NCBI RefSeq assembly: GCF_913055165.1
Contig: NZ_CAJXJS010000012.1
Coordinates: 1-64,000 of the forward strand
Direction of reading: 5' to 3'
Source: an uncultured Devosia sp.
Lineage (GTDB): Bacteria; Pseudomonadota; Alphaproteobacteria; Rhizobiales; Devosiaceae
Length of the DNA: 64,000 nucleotides
Shown here: positions 37,208 through 46,250 of the stretch, one piece after another
How the letters are laid out: every line of letters starts with the position of its first letter
Position numbering within the stretch: position 1 is the first letter of the stretch
Notes under the pieces: generated by a model
The model's database searches: none
Told to the model about the DNA's origin: nothing
Seen by the model: the letters and a program-made list of their open reading frames with translations, nothing else
Made by a program: the position numbers and the translations under genes

Positions 37208-38249
37208 GGCCATGACCAATGCTGCGGCGATGCCGGACGATGTGCTGATCTCGATCCGCAACCTCAAAAAGTATTTCCCGATCACCGCCGGCTGGTTGCG
37301 GCGGAAGGTGGGTGACGTCAAGGCGATCGACGACGTGTCGCTCGATATTCGCAAGGGCGAAACCTTCGGTCTGGTGGGCGAGTCGGGGTCGGGCAAATCG
37401 ACCGTCGCCCGGCTGATGCTGCGCGCCTATTCGCTGACCGAGGGGCAGATCCTGTTCCGCCAGGCGGATGGTTCGGTTGTCGATCTGTCCGGTCTCACTG
37501 ACCGGCAGATGCGGGCAATGCGCCGGGAGATGCAGATGATCTTCCAGGATCCGTATTCCTCGCTCAACCCGCGCATGACGCTGCTTGAGCTGGTGGGCGA
37601 GCCCATGGTGATCCATGGCGTGGGTACACAGGCGGAAATCCGCGACCGCGTTGCAGAACTGTTGCAGGTGGTGGGGCTGCGCCCCGAATTCCTCAACCGG
37701 TATCCGCATGCCTTTTCCGGTGGACAGCGCCAGCGCATCGGCATCGCTCGCGCCCTGGCGCTCAATCCCAGCTTCATCGCAGCGGACGAAGCGGTGTCGG
37801 CGCTGGACGTGTCGGTCGCTGCGCAGAACATCAACCTGCTGCAGGACCTGCAGGAAAAGTTCGGCCTGACCTATCTGTTCATCACCCATGACCTGGGCAT
37901 GGTCGAGCATATCTCGGATCGCGTTGGTGTGATGTATCTGGGCCGGCTGATGGAAGTGGCCCCCACAGCGCAGCTCTTCGCCAAGCCGCTGCACCCCTAT
38001 ACCGAGGCGCTGATGGCGGCGGTGCCGCAGCCGGACCCGCGCGGCAATCGTACGCGCAAGCGCGTGCCGCTCAAGGGCGAGATCGCCAATGCGGCCAATC
38101 CGCCGCCGGGGTGCAGCTTCCACCCCCGCTGCCCCTATGCGCAGGCTAAGTGCGCCACCGAGGTGCCGGCGCTGCGGACAGTGACCGATGGACGCCAGGT
38201 CCGTTGCCACTTTGCGGAAGAATTGTCGCTGGTCGGGGCGATGGCATGA
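37200..38249 (+). CDS. ABC transporter ATP-binding protein (DppF type)
   Basis: [35 protein letters not shown]; start within the upstream gene end. Confidence 0.9.
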   Translation: MSEAMTNAAAMPDDVLISIRNLKKYFPITAGWLRRKVGDVKAIDDVSLDIRKGETFGLVGESGSGKSTVARLMLRAYSLTEGQILFRQADGSVVDLSGLTDRQMRAMRREMQMIFQDPYSSLNPRMTLLELVGEPMVIHGVGTQAEIRDRVAELLQVVGLRPEFLNRYPHAFSGGQRQRIGIARALALNPSFIAADEAVSALDVSVAAQNINLLQDLQEKFGLTYLFITHDLGMVEHISDRVGVMYLGRLMEVAPTAQLFAKPLHPYTEALMAAVPQPDPRGNRTRKRVPLKGEIANAANPPPGCSFHPRCPYAQAKCATEVPALRTVTDGRQVRCHFAEELSLVGAMA

Positions 38250-39466
38250 GAATGGTCACCGAGCTCGATCTGGCCGCGCAACTGGCGCCCCAGCTGATGC
38301 TGGACGCGCGCGAGCCCTATCGACCGGTGGCCATGGGCTATACTGTTTTCCGGGAGGCCGGGCAGTCGCCGTCATCCAAATTCTGGGTCGAACCCGCGGC
38401 GGCGGTGACGGTCGAATACGCGATCTATTATGACTGGGACATCGGGCACCTCTACGACCTCGAGCATGTATGGGTGCATGCGGGCGCGGACGGTCAGATC
38501 GTGCGGGTTGAAGCCTCGGCCCATGGCGGACGCCTGGTGATGGATGCGGGTGGAGGCCGGGCCGAGATGCGCGACGGACGCGCGCTCGTCTATGTCGAGG
38601 CGGGCAAACACGCCCATTGGGCGAGCCCGGACCTGATGGGCGAGAGGGACCGAAAGAAGCTGGCGGCGCTATGTGGCCGGCTGGCGGGCCTGGAGGGTGT
38701 GCATCTGGGCAATCCTTTCGCGCAACGGGGCGTCTATCGGGCAAATGGCGAGGACCATCGTCTGGCCCGGCTCAAGATGCGGCGCGACGCCTTTGCGCCA
38801 AGCCACCACTATGTGCCGCTGGCCCAGCCGGTATCCCTGATGCCCTGGCCGGCATGGGAGGCGGCCATTCCGCGTCGGATCGAGGCCGAGCTGGCTCGTT
38901 TGCGCGCCGAGCTGCCGCACCTCAAGGCGGTGTTGCTGGATTGCGGCGACACGCTGGTCGATGAGCGCACCGAGGAGAAGGAGCCGGGCAGTGAAGTGGT
39001 GCTGCGTGGCGAGCTGATCCCGGGGGCGGCCGAGACGATGCGCGCGCTCAAGGATGCGGGCTATCGCCTCGTGCTGGTGGCAGACGGCCCGCGGCAGAGC
39101 TTTGTGAACCTGCTCGGTCATCATCAATTGTGGGACCTGTTCGACGCCCATGTGATTTCCGAGGATGTCGGTGCGCTCAAGCCCGATGCACGCATGTTCG
39201 ATACGGCCCTTGAGGCTGTGGGCCTGGACCGGTCCGACAGCTGGCGCTGCGTCATGGTGGGCAATAATCTGTCGCGTGATATCAAGGGCGCCAAGGCGCT
39301 CGGCATCATTTCGGTCTTCATGGCCTGGTCGAGCCTGCGTAGCCATGTGGCGGCCGATATCAGCGAACATCCCGACTATACCATCCGTTCTCCCGAAGAA
39401 CTGCCGGCCCTGCTGGAGCAGCTGGAAGACCTGCTGCATTACCGGGGGCCGGCGCCCTTTTTTTGA
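38246..39466 (+). CDS. Uncharacterised N-terminal domain fused to HAD-superfamily hydrolase
   Basis: C-terminal KAVLLDCGDTLVDERTEE...VLVADG...GALKPDARMFDTALEAVG...MVGNNLSRDIKGAKALGI HAD motifs. Confidence 0.78.
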   Translation: MRMVTELDLAAQLAPQLMLDAREPYRPVAMGYTVFREAGQSPSSKFWVEPAAAVTVEYAIYYDWDIGHLYDLEHVWVHAGADGQIVRVEASAHGGRLVMDAGGGRAEMRDGRALVYVEAGKHAHWASPDLMGERDRKKLAALCGRLAGLEGVHLGNPFAQRGVYRANGEDHRLARLKMRRDAFAPSHHYVPLAQPVSLMPWPAWEAAIPRRIEAELARLRAELPHLKAVLLDCGDTLVDERTEEKEPGSEVVLRGELIPGAAETMRALKDAGYRLVLVADGPRQSFVNLLGHHQLWDLFDAHVISEDVGALKPDARMFDTALEAVGLDRSDSWRCVMVGNNLSRDIKGAKALGIISVFMAWSSLRSHVAADISEHPDYTIRSPEELPALLEQLEDLLHYRGPAPFF

Positions 39467-39477
39467 TGAGTGCGAAC

Positions 39478-39491
39478 TGAAAGTCCTTTCA
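39478..39491. promoter_or_regulatory. Candidate operator dyad TGAAAG-N2-CTTTCA overlapping a start codon
   Basis: TGAAAGTCCTTTCA, preceded by terminator-like GGGC-cggc-GCCC-T7 at 39446-39464. Confidence 0.35.
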
Positions 39492-41944
39492 TGACGACCC
39501 CATTGATGCGGATTGCCCGTGGCGACAGCCTGAACGCATGGGAGCTTTCCGCTGTTGACGCACGCTATTTTCCCGGCGAGGCCGCGCCGGCGCGCGACCC
39601 GCAAAACTACAAGTATATCAACGGCTTCGTTGATGTCGGAGACCTGCCATGCCGGGTGGCAACCTGGCAGGAGGTGGCCACGCGCAGCGTGCAATTGCGC
39701 ACCGACTGGGCAGTCGAGAGCCTCTATTTGCCGGGCAGCAATCGCCGGGTGGAGTTCAGCCAGTTCCGGCATCGTCCGACGCGCCTGGCGCGCTGGTGCC
39801 GGACCCGGGTGGCGGCGCCGGAGGATCGCTATTGTTCGTTCCGCCTGTCGACCCGCGGGGGCGTTCATATCTGGGTGGACGGCGCGTTGGCCGGCCGGTT
39901 CGAGCCCTATACCCGCAACAGCACCGAAGAAACCGTGGTGCATCTGCCGCTCAAGGCCGGGGGCAGCGAGATCGTCGTTCTGACCGAGGACATGGCCGAG
40001 CGGGACATCAACTGGTTCTATGAACTGGTACTGCTGGACGATGTGCAGCTCGACGTGTTCCTGCCCGGCGCCAAGCTCGGCAGCAATGTCGATACGCTCA
40101 AATCGCTCTCCAGCCAGGTGCGGACACGCGGCGATGTGATCACCGCGGGGGATGATGTGACGCTGGTCTTCGATACGCCTGCCGGCATGGCGATCGATAT
40201 TCGTGCTGTCGTCACCTCGACCTCGCATACCCACGCGACCCTGCTCGACACGACCGTTCCCCTGCCGAGCGGGGCCCGTGAGGTCACGCTCTGCAAGGGC
40301 ACGGACCTGCCGCAGGGCTATCACAATCTGGAGTTGACTTTCGTGGCCGGTGACAGCCGCGTCGCGCGCGGTATTGGTTGCCCGATCCTGCATACGCTTG
40401 AGCCGAAATCGCTGGGCGACACTCTGGCCGCACGCAAGGCGAGGGCACTGGAGCATGCGGCGGTCAACGGCGAAAACCGGATGGGCACGGCCGTGGCGCT
40501 GCTGGAAACCGGCAGGGCCGATGATCCGCGGTTGCGGCCGATCATCGAGGAGACGCTGCTGACCATTGCCGAGCGGCGCGACTGTGCCGATTTCGTCTCG
40601 GTGCCACTGCTCTGGGCGTGGATGCGGCACGGCAGTGACTTTCCCGCTGACCTGGCAGAGAAGACCCGGCAGACCCTGATCGATTTCCGCTATTGGGTGG
40701 ATGAACCGGGCAATGACGTGATGTGGTTCTGGAGCGAGAACCATGCGCTGTGCTTCCATGTGTCCCAGCTTCTGGCCGGGCTGGCGTTTCCGGAAGCGAG
40801 GTTCACGGCATCGGGCCGAACGGGGCGCCAGCAGGCCGAAATTGCGGCCGGGCGGCTCGATCTCTGGCTGACCTCGGTTGAAGAGGAAGGCTTGGCCGAA
40901 TGGAACTCGGCGGCCTATTACCCGGTGGATTTCATCGGGCTCCTGGCGCTCGCGGAACTGGCGCCGGAGCCCATTGCCGGGCGGGCAAAGGTGCTCTGCG
41001 ACCGCATCTTCACCATGGTGGCGCTGCATACGATGGCCGGCGTTCCTGCCGGGTCGATGGGGCGGGCCTATGACAAGGAATTGCGGGCGGGTCCCTTGAC
41101 GGAGCTGGCGCCTTTTGCGGCCGTGGCCTTCGGATCGGGCTGGCTCAATACGGGCGTCGCCTCACTGCCGCTTTTCGCTGCGGGCGCCTATGAGCCGCCG
41201 GCGGAATTGGCCCGCTATGCCGAACCGGCCGCGGGTGAAGTGGTGCTCGCCCGTTATAGCCAGGGCTATGGTCCGGCGGCCCTGCTCAGCCTCTACAAGA
41301 CCGCCGATGTGCAGCTTTCCACCAATAGCGGTGCCAAGGCGGGTGGCTATGGCCACCAGCAGCATGTGCTCGATCTGCGCTTTGCCAGCCATCCCATGGC
41401 CCGGAGCTGGCTCAACCATCCGGGTGAAGACGACCCCTGGGGGCAGCAGCGTCCGTCCTATTGGGGTGGCAATGGGGTGCTGCCGCGCGTTGGCCAGCAT
41501 CGCAATGCGGCGCTGGTGCTGTATCGGCTGGGCGCGTCAGCCCGGCTCGATTTCACCCATGTCTATGCTGCGCGGGCGGGGCTGGTCCACCACCTCGATG
41601 GCGATACACTGATCCTCGAGGGGGGCGGGGGCCTGGTGGCCTACAAGGCCATGTCGCCGCTCGAAGCCATGCAGAGCGGGCCCTGCGCCGGTATTGAATA
41701 TCGCCAGCAGGGGCGGGAGCAGGGTTGGGCCGTCATCGTGGCTGAGGGCCAGGACCTTATGACCTTCAAAGCCTATGTCGGCCGCTGTGTGCTGCGCTTC
41801 CAGGGTGGCGACAGGCTGGTGCTGGAACGGCCCGGCGCGCGGGGCCTCGGGCTTGACTGGTCCAGGGGATTGCTGGTCGGAGAGGCAGAAGAACAGGAGC
41901 CGTTTGGTGGCGTGGTCCCCAGGATCACCACCGAAAGGCTGTAG
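39491..41944 (+). CDS. Uncharacterised 817-aa protein, possible novel glycoside-active enzyme
   Basis: No family recognised; long helical mid-region with aromatic-rich stretches (WFWSENHALCFHVSQLLAGLAFPE), embedded in a mannoside locus. Confidence 0.6.
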   Translation: MTTPLMRIARGDSLNAWELSAVDARYFPGEAAPARDPQNYKYINGFVDVGDLPCRVATWQEVATRSVQLRTDWAVESLYLPGSNRRVEFSQFRHRPTRLARWCRTRVAAPEDRYCSFRLSTRGGVHIWVDGALAGRFEPYTRNSTEETVVHLPLKAGGSEIVVLTEDMAERDINWFYELVLLDDVQLDVFLPGAKLGSNVDTLKSLSSQVRTRGDVITAGDDVTLVFDTPAGMAIDIRAVVTSTSHTHATLLDTTVPLPSGAREVTLCKGTDLPQGYHNLELTFVAGDSRVARGIGCPILHTLEPKSLGDTLAARKARALEHAAVNGENRMGTAVALLETGRADDPRLRPIIEETLLTIAERRDCADFVSVPLLWAWMRHGSDFPADLAEKTRQTLIDFRYWVDEPGNDVMWFWSENHALCFHVSQLLAGLAFPEARFTASGRTGRQQAEIAAGRLDLWLTSVEEEGLAEWNSAAYYPVDFIGLLALAELAPEPIAGRAKVLCDRIFTMVALHTMAGVPAGSMGRAYDKELRAGPLTELAPFAAVAFGSGWLNTGVASLPLFAAGAYEPPAELARYAEPAAGEVVLARYSQGYGPAALLSLYKTADVQLSTNSGAKAGGYGHQQHVLDLRFASHPMARSWLNHPGEDDPWGQQRPSYWGGNGVLPRVGQHRNAALVLYRLGASARLDFTHVYAARAGLVHHLDGDTLILEGGGGLVAYKAMSPLEAMQSGPCAGIEYRQQGREQGWAVIVAEGQDLMTFKAYVGRCVLRFQGGDRLVLERPGARGLGLDWSRGLLVGEAEEQEPFGGVVPRITTERL

Positions 41945-42016
41945 GCGGCGCCTGCGGCGCTAAAGAGACTGAACCATCACGCAAGCTACGGCCTTGGGCC
42001 GGTCCGGAATTCAACG

Positions 42017-45000
42017 ATGCGCATTGAAAAGCTCGATCATCTTCTCGCCCGGCTGCGGAGCCGGATTTTCCAGCGGCTGGATACAACCCTGCCGCTGCGG
42101 TTCCGCCGGGGGCTGCCGGAAGAGCGGAGCAGGATTGTCGGGCAGGACCCGGCGAACTGGCAGGCGGTCGATCCGGAACTCGTCTGGGGGGAGCCGGAAA
42201 GCTATTTCTGGTTTGCCACACGCTTTGAATTGCCGGAGGCGGCGGCGGGGCGACGGGTGTTTCTCAAGGTCGATGCGCAGTTTGGCAATACGCGGGGGCG
42301 GTCGGACCCGCAATGCCTGGTGCGGGTCAACGGCAAGATTGCCCAGGGCGTGGATGGCAACCACCAGGAATTGCTGCTGAGTGAAGACGGGCTGGCCGGA
42401 GAGGTCTTTGACATCCTGCTCGAGGCCGGGACCATCGAGGACCGGCGCCAGCACGGCATGGCCATGGGGTTGATGTTGCATGATCCGCTCGTCGAGAAGG
42501 TGTTCTACGACCTTAGCGTGCCGCTCAATGTCGCGCGGCTTCTGGCGGCAGACGATCCGCGGCGGCACTTTATTCTGACCCGGGTCGATCGGGCGTTGCG
42601 TGAGGTCGATTTCCGGCCGGGCGATGCGGAGCGGTTTGCGGCATCGCTCCGCCGGGCCGAGGCCATCGGCGCGGAAATTTATGCGGCGGCCGATTTCGAG
42701 GAAAAGCCGGTGATCACGGTCACCGGGCACACCCATATCGATGTGGCCTGGCTGTGGCGCATCCGCGAGACGCGGCAGAAAATGGCGCGGTCCATGTCCA
42801 CGGCGCTGGCGCTGATGGAGCAATATCCGGACTATCGCTTCATGTACAATCAGGGTGTGCTGCTGGACTATCTCTCGGAGGATTATCCCGAAGTCTTCGA
42901 GCGGTTGCGGGGGCAGGTCAAGACGGGCCGGTTCGAGATCGAGGGCGCGCTATGGCTGGAGCCGGACGCCAACATCACCAATGGCGAGAGCTTCGTCCGG
43001 CATATTCTGCATGGCATCGCCTATCACCAGGAGACTTTCGGGGTCACGCCACGCATCTTCTGGCTGCCCGACACCTTCGGCTATTCGGCGGCATTGCCGC
43101 AATTGATGAAGCTCTCGGATGTGGATGTGTTCATCACCCACAAGCTGAGCTGGAACGACACCAATCGCATGCCCAACGAGACCTTCCACTGGGAGGGCAT
43201 CGATGGCAGCACGGTGGCGGCCTATTTCCTGACCACGCAGAATTACGATTCCAAGAGCATCGGCACCACCTATTGCCCCGATCTCAAGCCGACCCATGTG
43301 ATGGGGACCTGGCGGCGCCATGGCCAGCAGGACCTCAACAAGGAGTTGTTCCTGGTTTATGGCCATGGCGATGGCGGCGGCGGGCCCACCCGCGAAATGC
43401 TCGAAAACATCCGCCGCATGGAACAGGGCATCCCCGGTTGCCCCGCCGTGCGTCACGAGCATATGTGGCCGTTCTTCGAGCGCCTGCTTGGGCGCATGGC
43501 CGAACGGCCGCAGGACTATCCCACCTGGGTGGGCGAACTCTATCTCGAATACCACCGCGGCACGCTGACCTCGGTGGCCAAGAACAAGCGCAACAACCGG
43601 CGGGCTGAGCAGATCCTGCGCGAGATTGAGGCGCTGGCGGTGCTGGCCGAGCAGCGGGCAGGCATGACCTATCCAGCACGCGAATTGCATGAGCTGTGGC
43701 GGATCGTGCTGCTCAACCAGTTCCACGACATCCTGCCCGGTTCGTCGATCGGGGCGGTTTTCGATGACAGTGACCGGGACTATGCGGACTTCTTCGGCCG
43801 TGCCGAGACCTTGCGGGCAGAGCTGGGGGGCAACCTTGTATCCCAGGGAGAGTTCGCGCTGTTCAATGCGCTGGGCCGGCTACGGGATGGCTTGATCGAG
43901 ATTGAAGCCGATGCGCCCCATACAGTCACGACGGGCGGCGCGGACCTGGCGACGCAAACTTTACACCTGGCCGACGGCAGCACATGCCAGGGTGTGCCAG
44001 TGCGCGATCTGGCACCGCTGGCCCTGACACCGGTGAAACTTGCCGCAGGCGCCGCTGCTGCCGGTTCGGCAGATCTGAACGTCTCGACCTCGGTGCTGGA
44101 GAACAGCCTTATCGCGGCAAGGTTCGACGCCAAGGGCAGGATCGTCTCCCTGGTCGACAAGCGCTGTCAGCGCGAGCTGATCCCGCAAGGCGAAGTTGCC
44201 AACCGCTTCCAGGCCTATCGCGACATGCCGGTCGAATACGATGCCTGGGATATCGATGAGAGCTTTGAGGACCAGGTCTGGGATATCGATGAGCTGGTCT
44301 CGGCAGAGGTGGTGGAGACCGGGCCCTATCGGGCGGCCATTAGGTTCGAGTGGCGCTATGAAGGCTCGCGACTGGCGCAGGTCGTCTCACTGGAGGCCGG
44401 CAGCGACCAGCTCGGCTTCGACAGCTATGTCGACTGGCACGAGCATGACACGCTGGTCAAAACTGCCTTCCCGCTGGACCTGCTGGTACGCGAGAGTACA
44501 GCGGAGATTCAGTTCGGCCATGTGCGTCGGCCGGCCCACCGCAACACATCCTGGGACCAGGCCCGGTTCGAAACCGTCATGCATCGCTGGGTTGATCTGT
44601 CCGAGCCCGATTTCGGCGTGGCCATGCTCAATGACTGCAAATATGGCTATGACGTCGTGGGCAGTACCCTGCGGCTGACTGTGCTCAAATCGCCCACCTA
44701 TCCCTGGCCGATGGCGGATCAGGGCGAGCACCGGTTCCGCTATGCGCTGGTCGTGCATCACGGCCTGCTGGACAGTGATATTCCCGGCCGCGCCGAGGCC
44801 TATAACCTTCCCCTGAGACTGGTCGCGGGTGCGGCAAAGGGTCAGGTGGATACGGGTTCAGCGCTTCGCCTCGACGGCAAGGGCGTCACCCTCGAGGCAC
44901 TCAAGAAGAGCGAAAGCGGCGAGGGCATTGTGGTGCGCTTGTGGGAGACGCATGGCCGGGCGAACGAAGCGGTGCTGCACCTTCCGGCCGGTATCACGAA

Positions 45001-45115
45001 TGCCGAAATCGTCAACCTGCTCGAGCAAAAGGGACAGCGACTGACTATCGCAGATGGTGCGGTAACGCTGCGCTTTGCGCCGTTCCAGATTGTAACGCTC
45101 AAGCTCACTGCCTGA
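42017..45115 (+). CDS. Alpha-mannosidase, glycoside hydrolase family 38
   Basis: TGHTHIDVAWLWRIRETRQKMARSMSTALALMEQYPDYRFMYNQ, EIEGALWLEPDANITNGES, FWLPDTFGYSAALPQ. Confidence 0.93.
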   Translation: MRIEKLDHLLARLRSRIFQRLDTTLPLRFRRGLPEERSRIVGQDPANWQAVDPELVWGEPESYFWFATRFELPEAAAGRRVFLKVDAQFGNTRGRSDPQCLVRVNGKIAQGVDGNHQELLLSEDGLAGEVFDILLEAGTIEDRRQHGMAMGLMLHDPLVEKVFYDLSVPLNVARLLAADDPRRHFILTRVDRALREVDFRPGDAERFAASLRRAEAIGAEIYAAADFEEKPVITVTGHTHIDVAWLWRIRETRQKMARSMSTALALMEQYPDYRFMYNQGVLLDYLSEDYPEVFERLRGQVKTGRFEIEGALWLEPDANITNGESFVRHILHGIAYHQETFGVTPRIFWLPDTFGYSAALPQLMKLSDVDVFITHKLSWNDTNRMPNETFHWEGIDGSTVAAYFLTTQNYDSKSIGTTYCPDLKPTHVMGTWRRHGQQDLNKELFLVYGHGDGGGGPTREMLENIRRMEQGIPGCPAVRHEHMWPFFERLLGRMAERPQDYPTWVGELYLEYHRGTLTSVAKNKRNNRRAEQILREIEALAVLAEQRAGMTYPARELHELWRIVLLNQFHDILPGSSIGAVFDDSDRDYADFFGRAETLRAELGGNLVSQGEFALFNALGRLRDGLIEIEADAPHTVTTGGADLATQTLHLADGSTCQGVPVRDLAPLALTPVKLAAGAAAAGSADLNVSTSVLENSLIAARFDAKGRIVSLVDKRCQRELIPQGEVANRFQAYRDMPVEYDAWDIDESFEDQVWDIDELVSAEVVETGPYRAAIRFEWRYEGSRLAQVVSLEAGSDQLGFDSYVDWHEHDTLVKTAFPLDLLVRESTAEIQFGHVRRPAHRNTSWDQARFETVMHRWVDLSEPDFGVAMLNDCKYGYDVVGSTLRLTVLKSPTYPWPMADQGEHRFRYALVVHHGLLDSDIPGRAEAYNLPLRLVAGAAKGQVDTGSALRLDGKGVTLEALKKSESGEGIVVRLWETHGRANEAVLHLPAGITNAEIVNLLEQKGQRLTIADGAVTLRFAPFQIVTLKLTA

Positions 45116-45137
45116 CCACAACGGCCCAGGAGACCTG

Positions 45138-46250
45138 ATGATGATCCCTCCGCTCCCCGACACGTTGCCGGCCCCCGAAACATTCTCGCAAGGGGTATGG
45201 GTCAAGGGCGACTGGCACCTGCACTCCCGGCACAGCACCGATTCCACGAATAATCCGCAGTCCAAGATCATCGGCTTTGCCGAGCGCATGGGTTTTGACT
45301 ACCTCGCGATCACCGACCACGACGTGCATGTGATGGGGGCGGTGGCCCACCACACCTGGGCCGATCCGGAATTCCGGTCTGACAGCGTGTTGCTGTTCTA
45401 TGGCGCGGAACTGACGGCGCCGCGCGGGCATATCAACATTCTCTCGTCAGACCCCTATGATCATCAGCGCGTTTTCGATGCGCGCGATGACCGGGACTGG
45501 AACCTGCTCAAGCTCAAGCAGGAACTGGGGGTGCATATGTCGGCCAACCATCCCAGCACTAAGAACCATTACGGCTTTTCCTTCGACCTGGCGGATTCGG
45601 TTGAAATCTGGAACGGCTGCGTGTGGCCCAAGAATATTCCCGGCGTTCGCATCTGGGATGACATGCTGCTATCCGGGCGCATGCTGGGGGCACGTGGGGG
45701 CAGTGATGCCCATCATGGCGTACCCGACCGGCCAGACCAGATCGTGCCGCAAACCGTGGAGGCCACGTCCAATTATGTCGGCACGCCGACGACCTGGATA
45801 TTTGCCGCCGAGCGCAGCAAGCCGGCCATTCTGCAGGCCCTGGAACAGGGGCGCGCCTCGGTCAGTTCCAACCCCTATAATCCGCGGGTCGAGCTCTATG
45901 CCGATACGGACGGGGACGGGGTGATGGACATGATGATGGGCGACAATGTCAAACCCGATGGGCGGGAGGTGCGGTTCGAGGTGCGCCTGGTGGGCGGCGG
46001 CATTGCCGGCGCCAATTATGCCGTGCGGGTGATCAAGAACCGGAGCCCATTTGCCAGCCTGGTGACGGATGCGGACACGCGCAGCGTGCAATTCACCGAT
46101 ACGCCAGGGATTGGCGAGCGCAACTATTATCGGGTGGAGATCGAAGGACCGCAGGCGCCATATCCGGAAGTGCCCAATTCCATGGCGCAGAGCCAGAACA
46201 TGGTGGCGCTCTCAAACCCGCTCTATTTCAACTACAATCCTGCCTTCTAA
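45138..46250 (+). CDS. PHP-domain metal-dependent phosphoesterase-like protein
   Basis: GDWHLHSRHSTDSTNNPQSKIIGFAERMGFDYLAITDHDVH; GSDAHHG. Confidence 0.82.
   Translation: MMIPPLPDTLPAPETFSQGVWVKGDWHLHSRHSTDSTNNPQSKIIGFAERMGFDYLAITDHDVHVMGAVAHHTWADPEFRSDSVLLFYGAELTAPRGHINILSSDPYDHQRVFDARDDRDWNLLKLKQELGVHMSANHPSTKNHYGFSFDLADSVEIWNGCVWPKNIPGVRIWDDMLLSGRMLGARGGSDAHHGVPDRPDQIVPQTVEATSNYVGTPTTWIFAAERSKPAILQALEQGRASVSSNPYNPRVELYADTDGDGVMDMMMGDNVKPDGREVRFEVRLVGGGIAGANYAVRVIKNRSPFASLVTDADTRSVQFTDTPGIGERNYYRVEIEGPQAPYPEVPNSMAQSQNMVALSNPLYFNYNPAF

Noticed and set aside
38669-41029. 786-aa minus-strand ORF
   Set aside because: Antisense to the HAD and 817-aa genes; composition typical of a shadow frame (R/Q/H rich)
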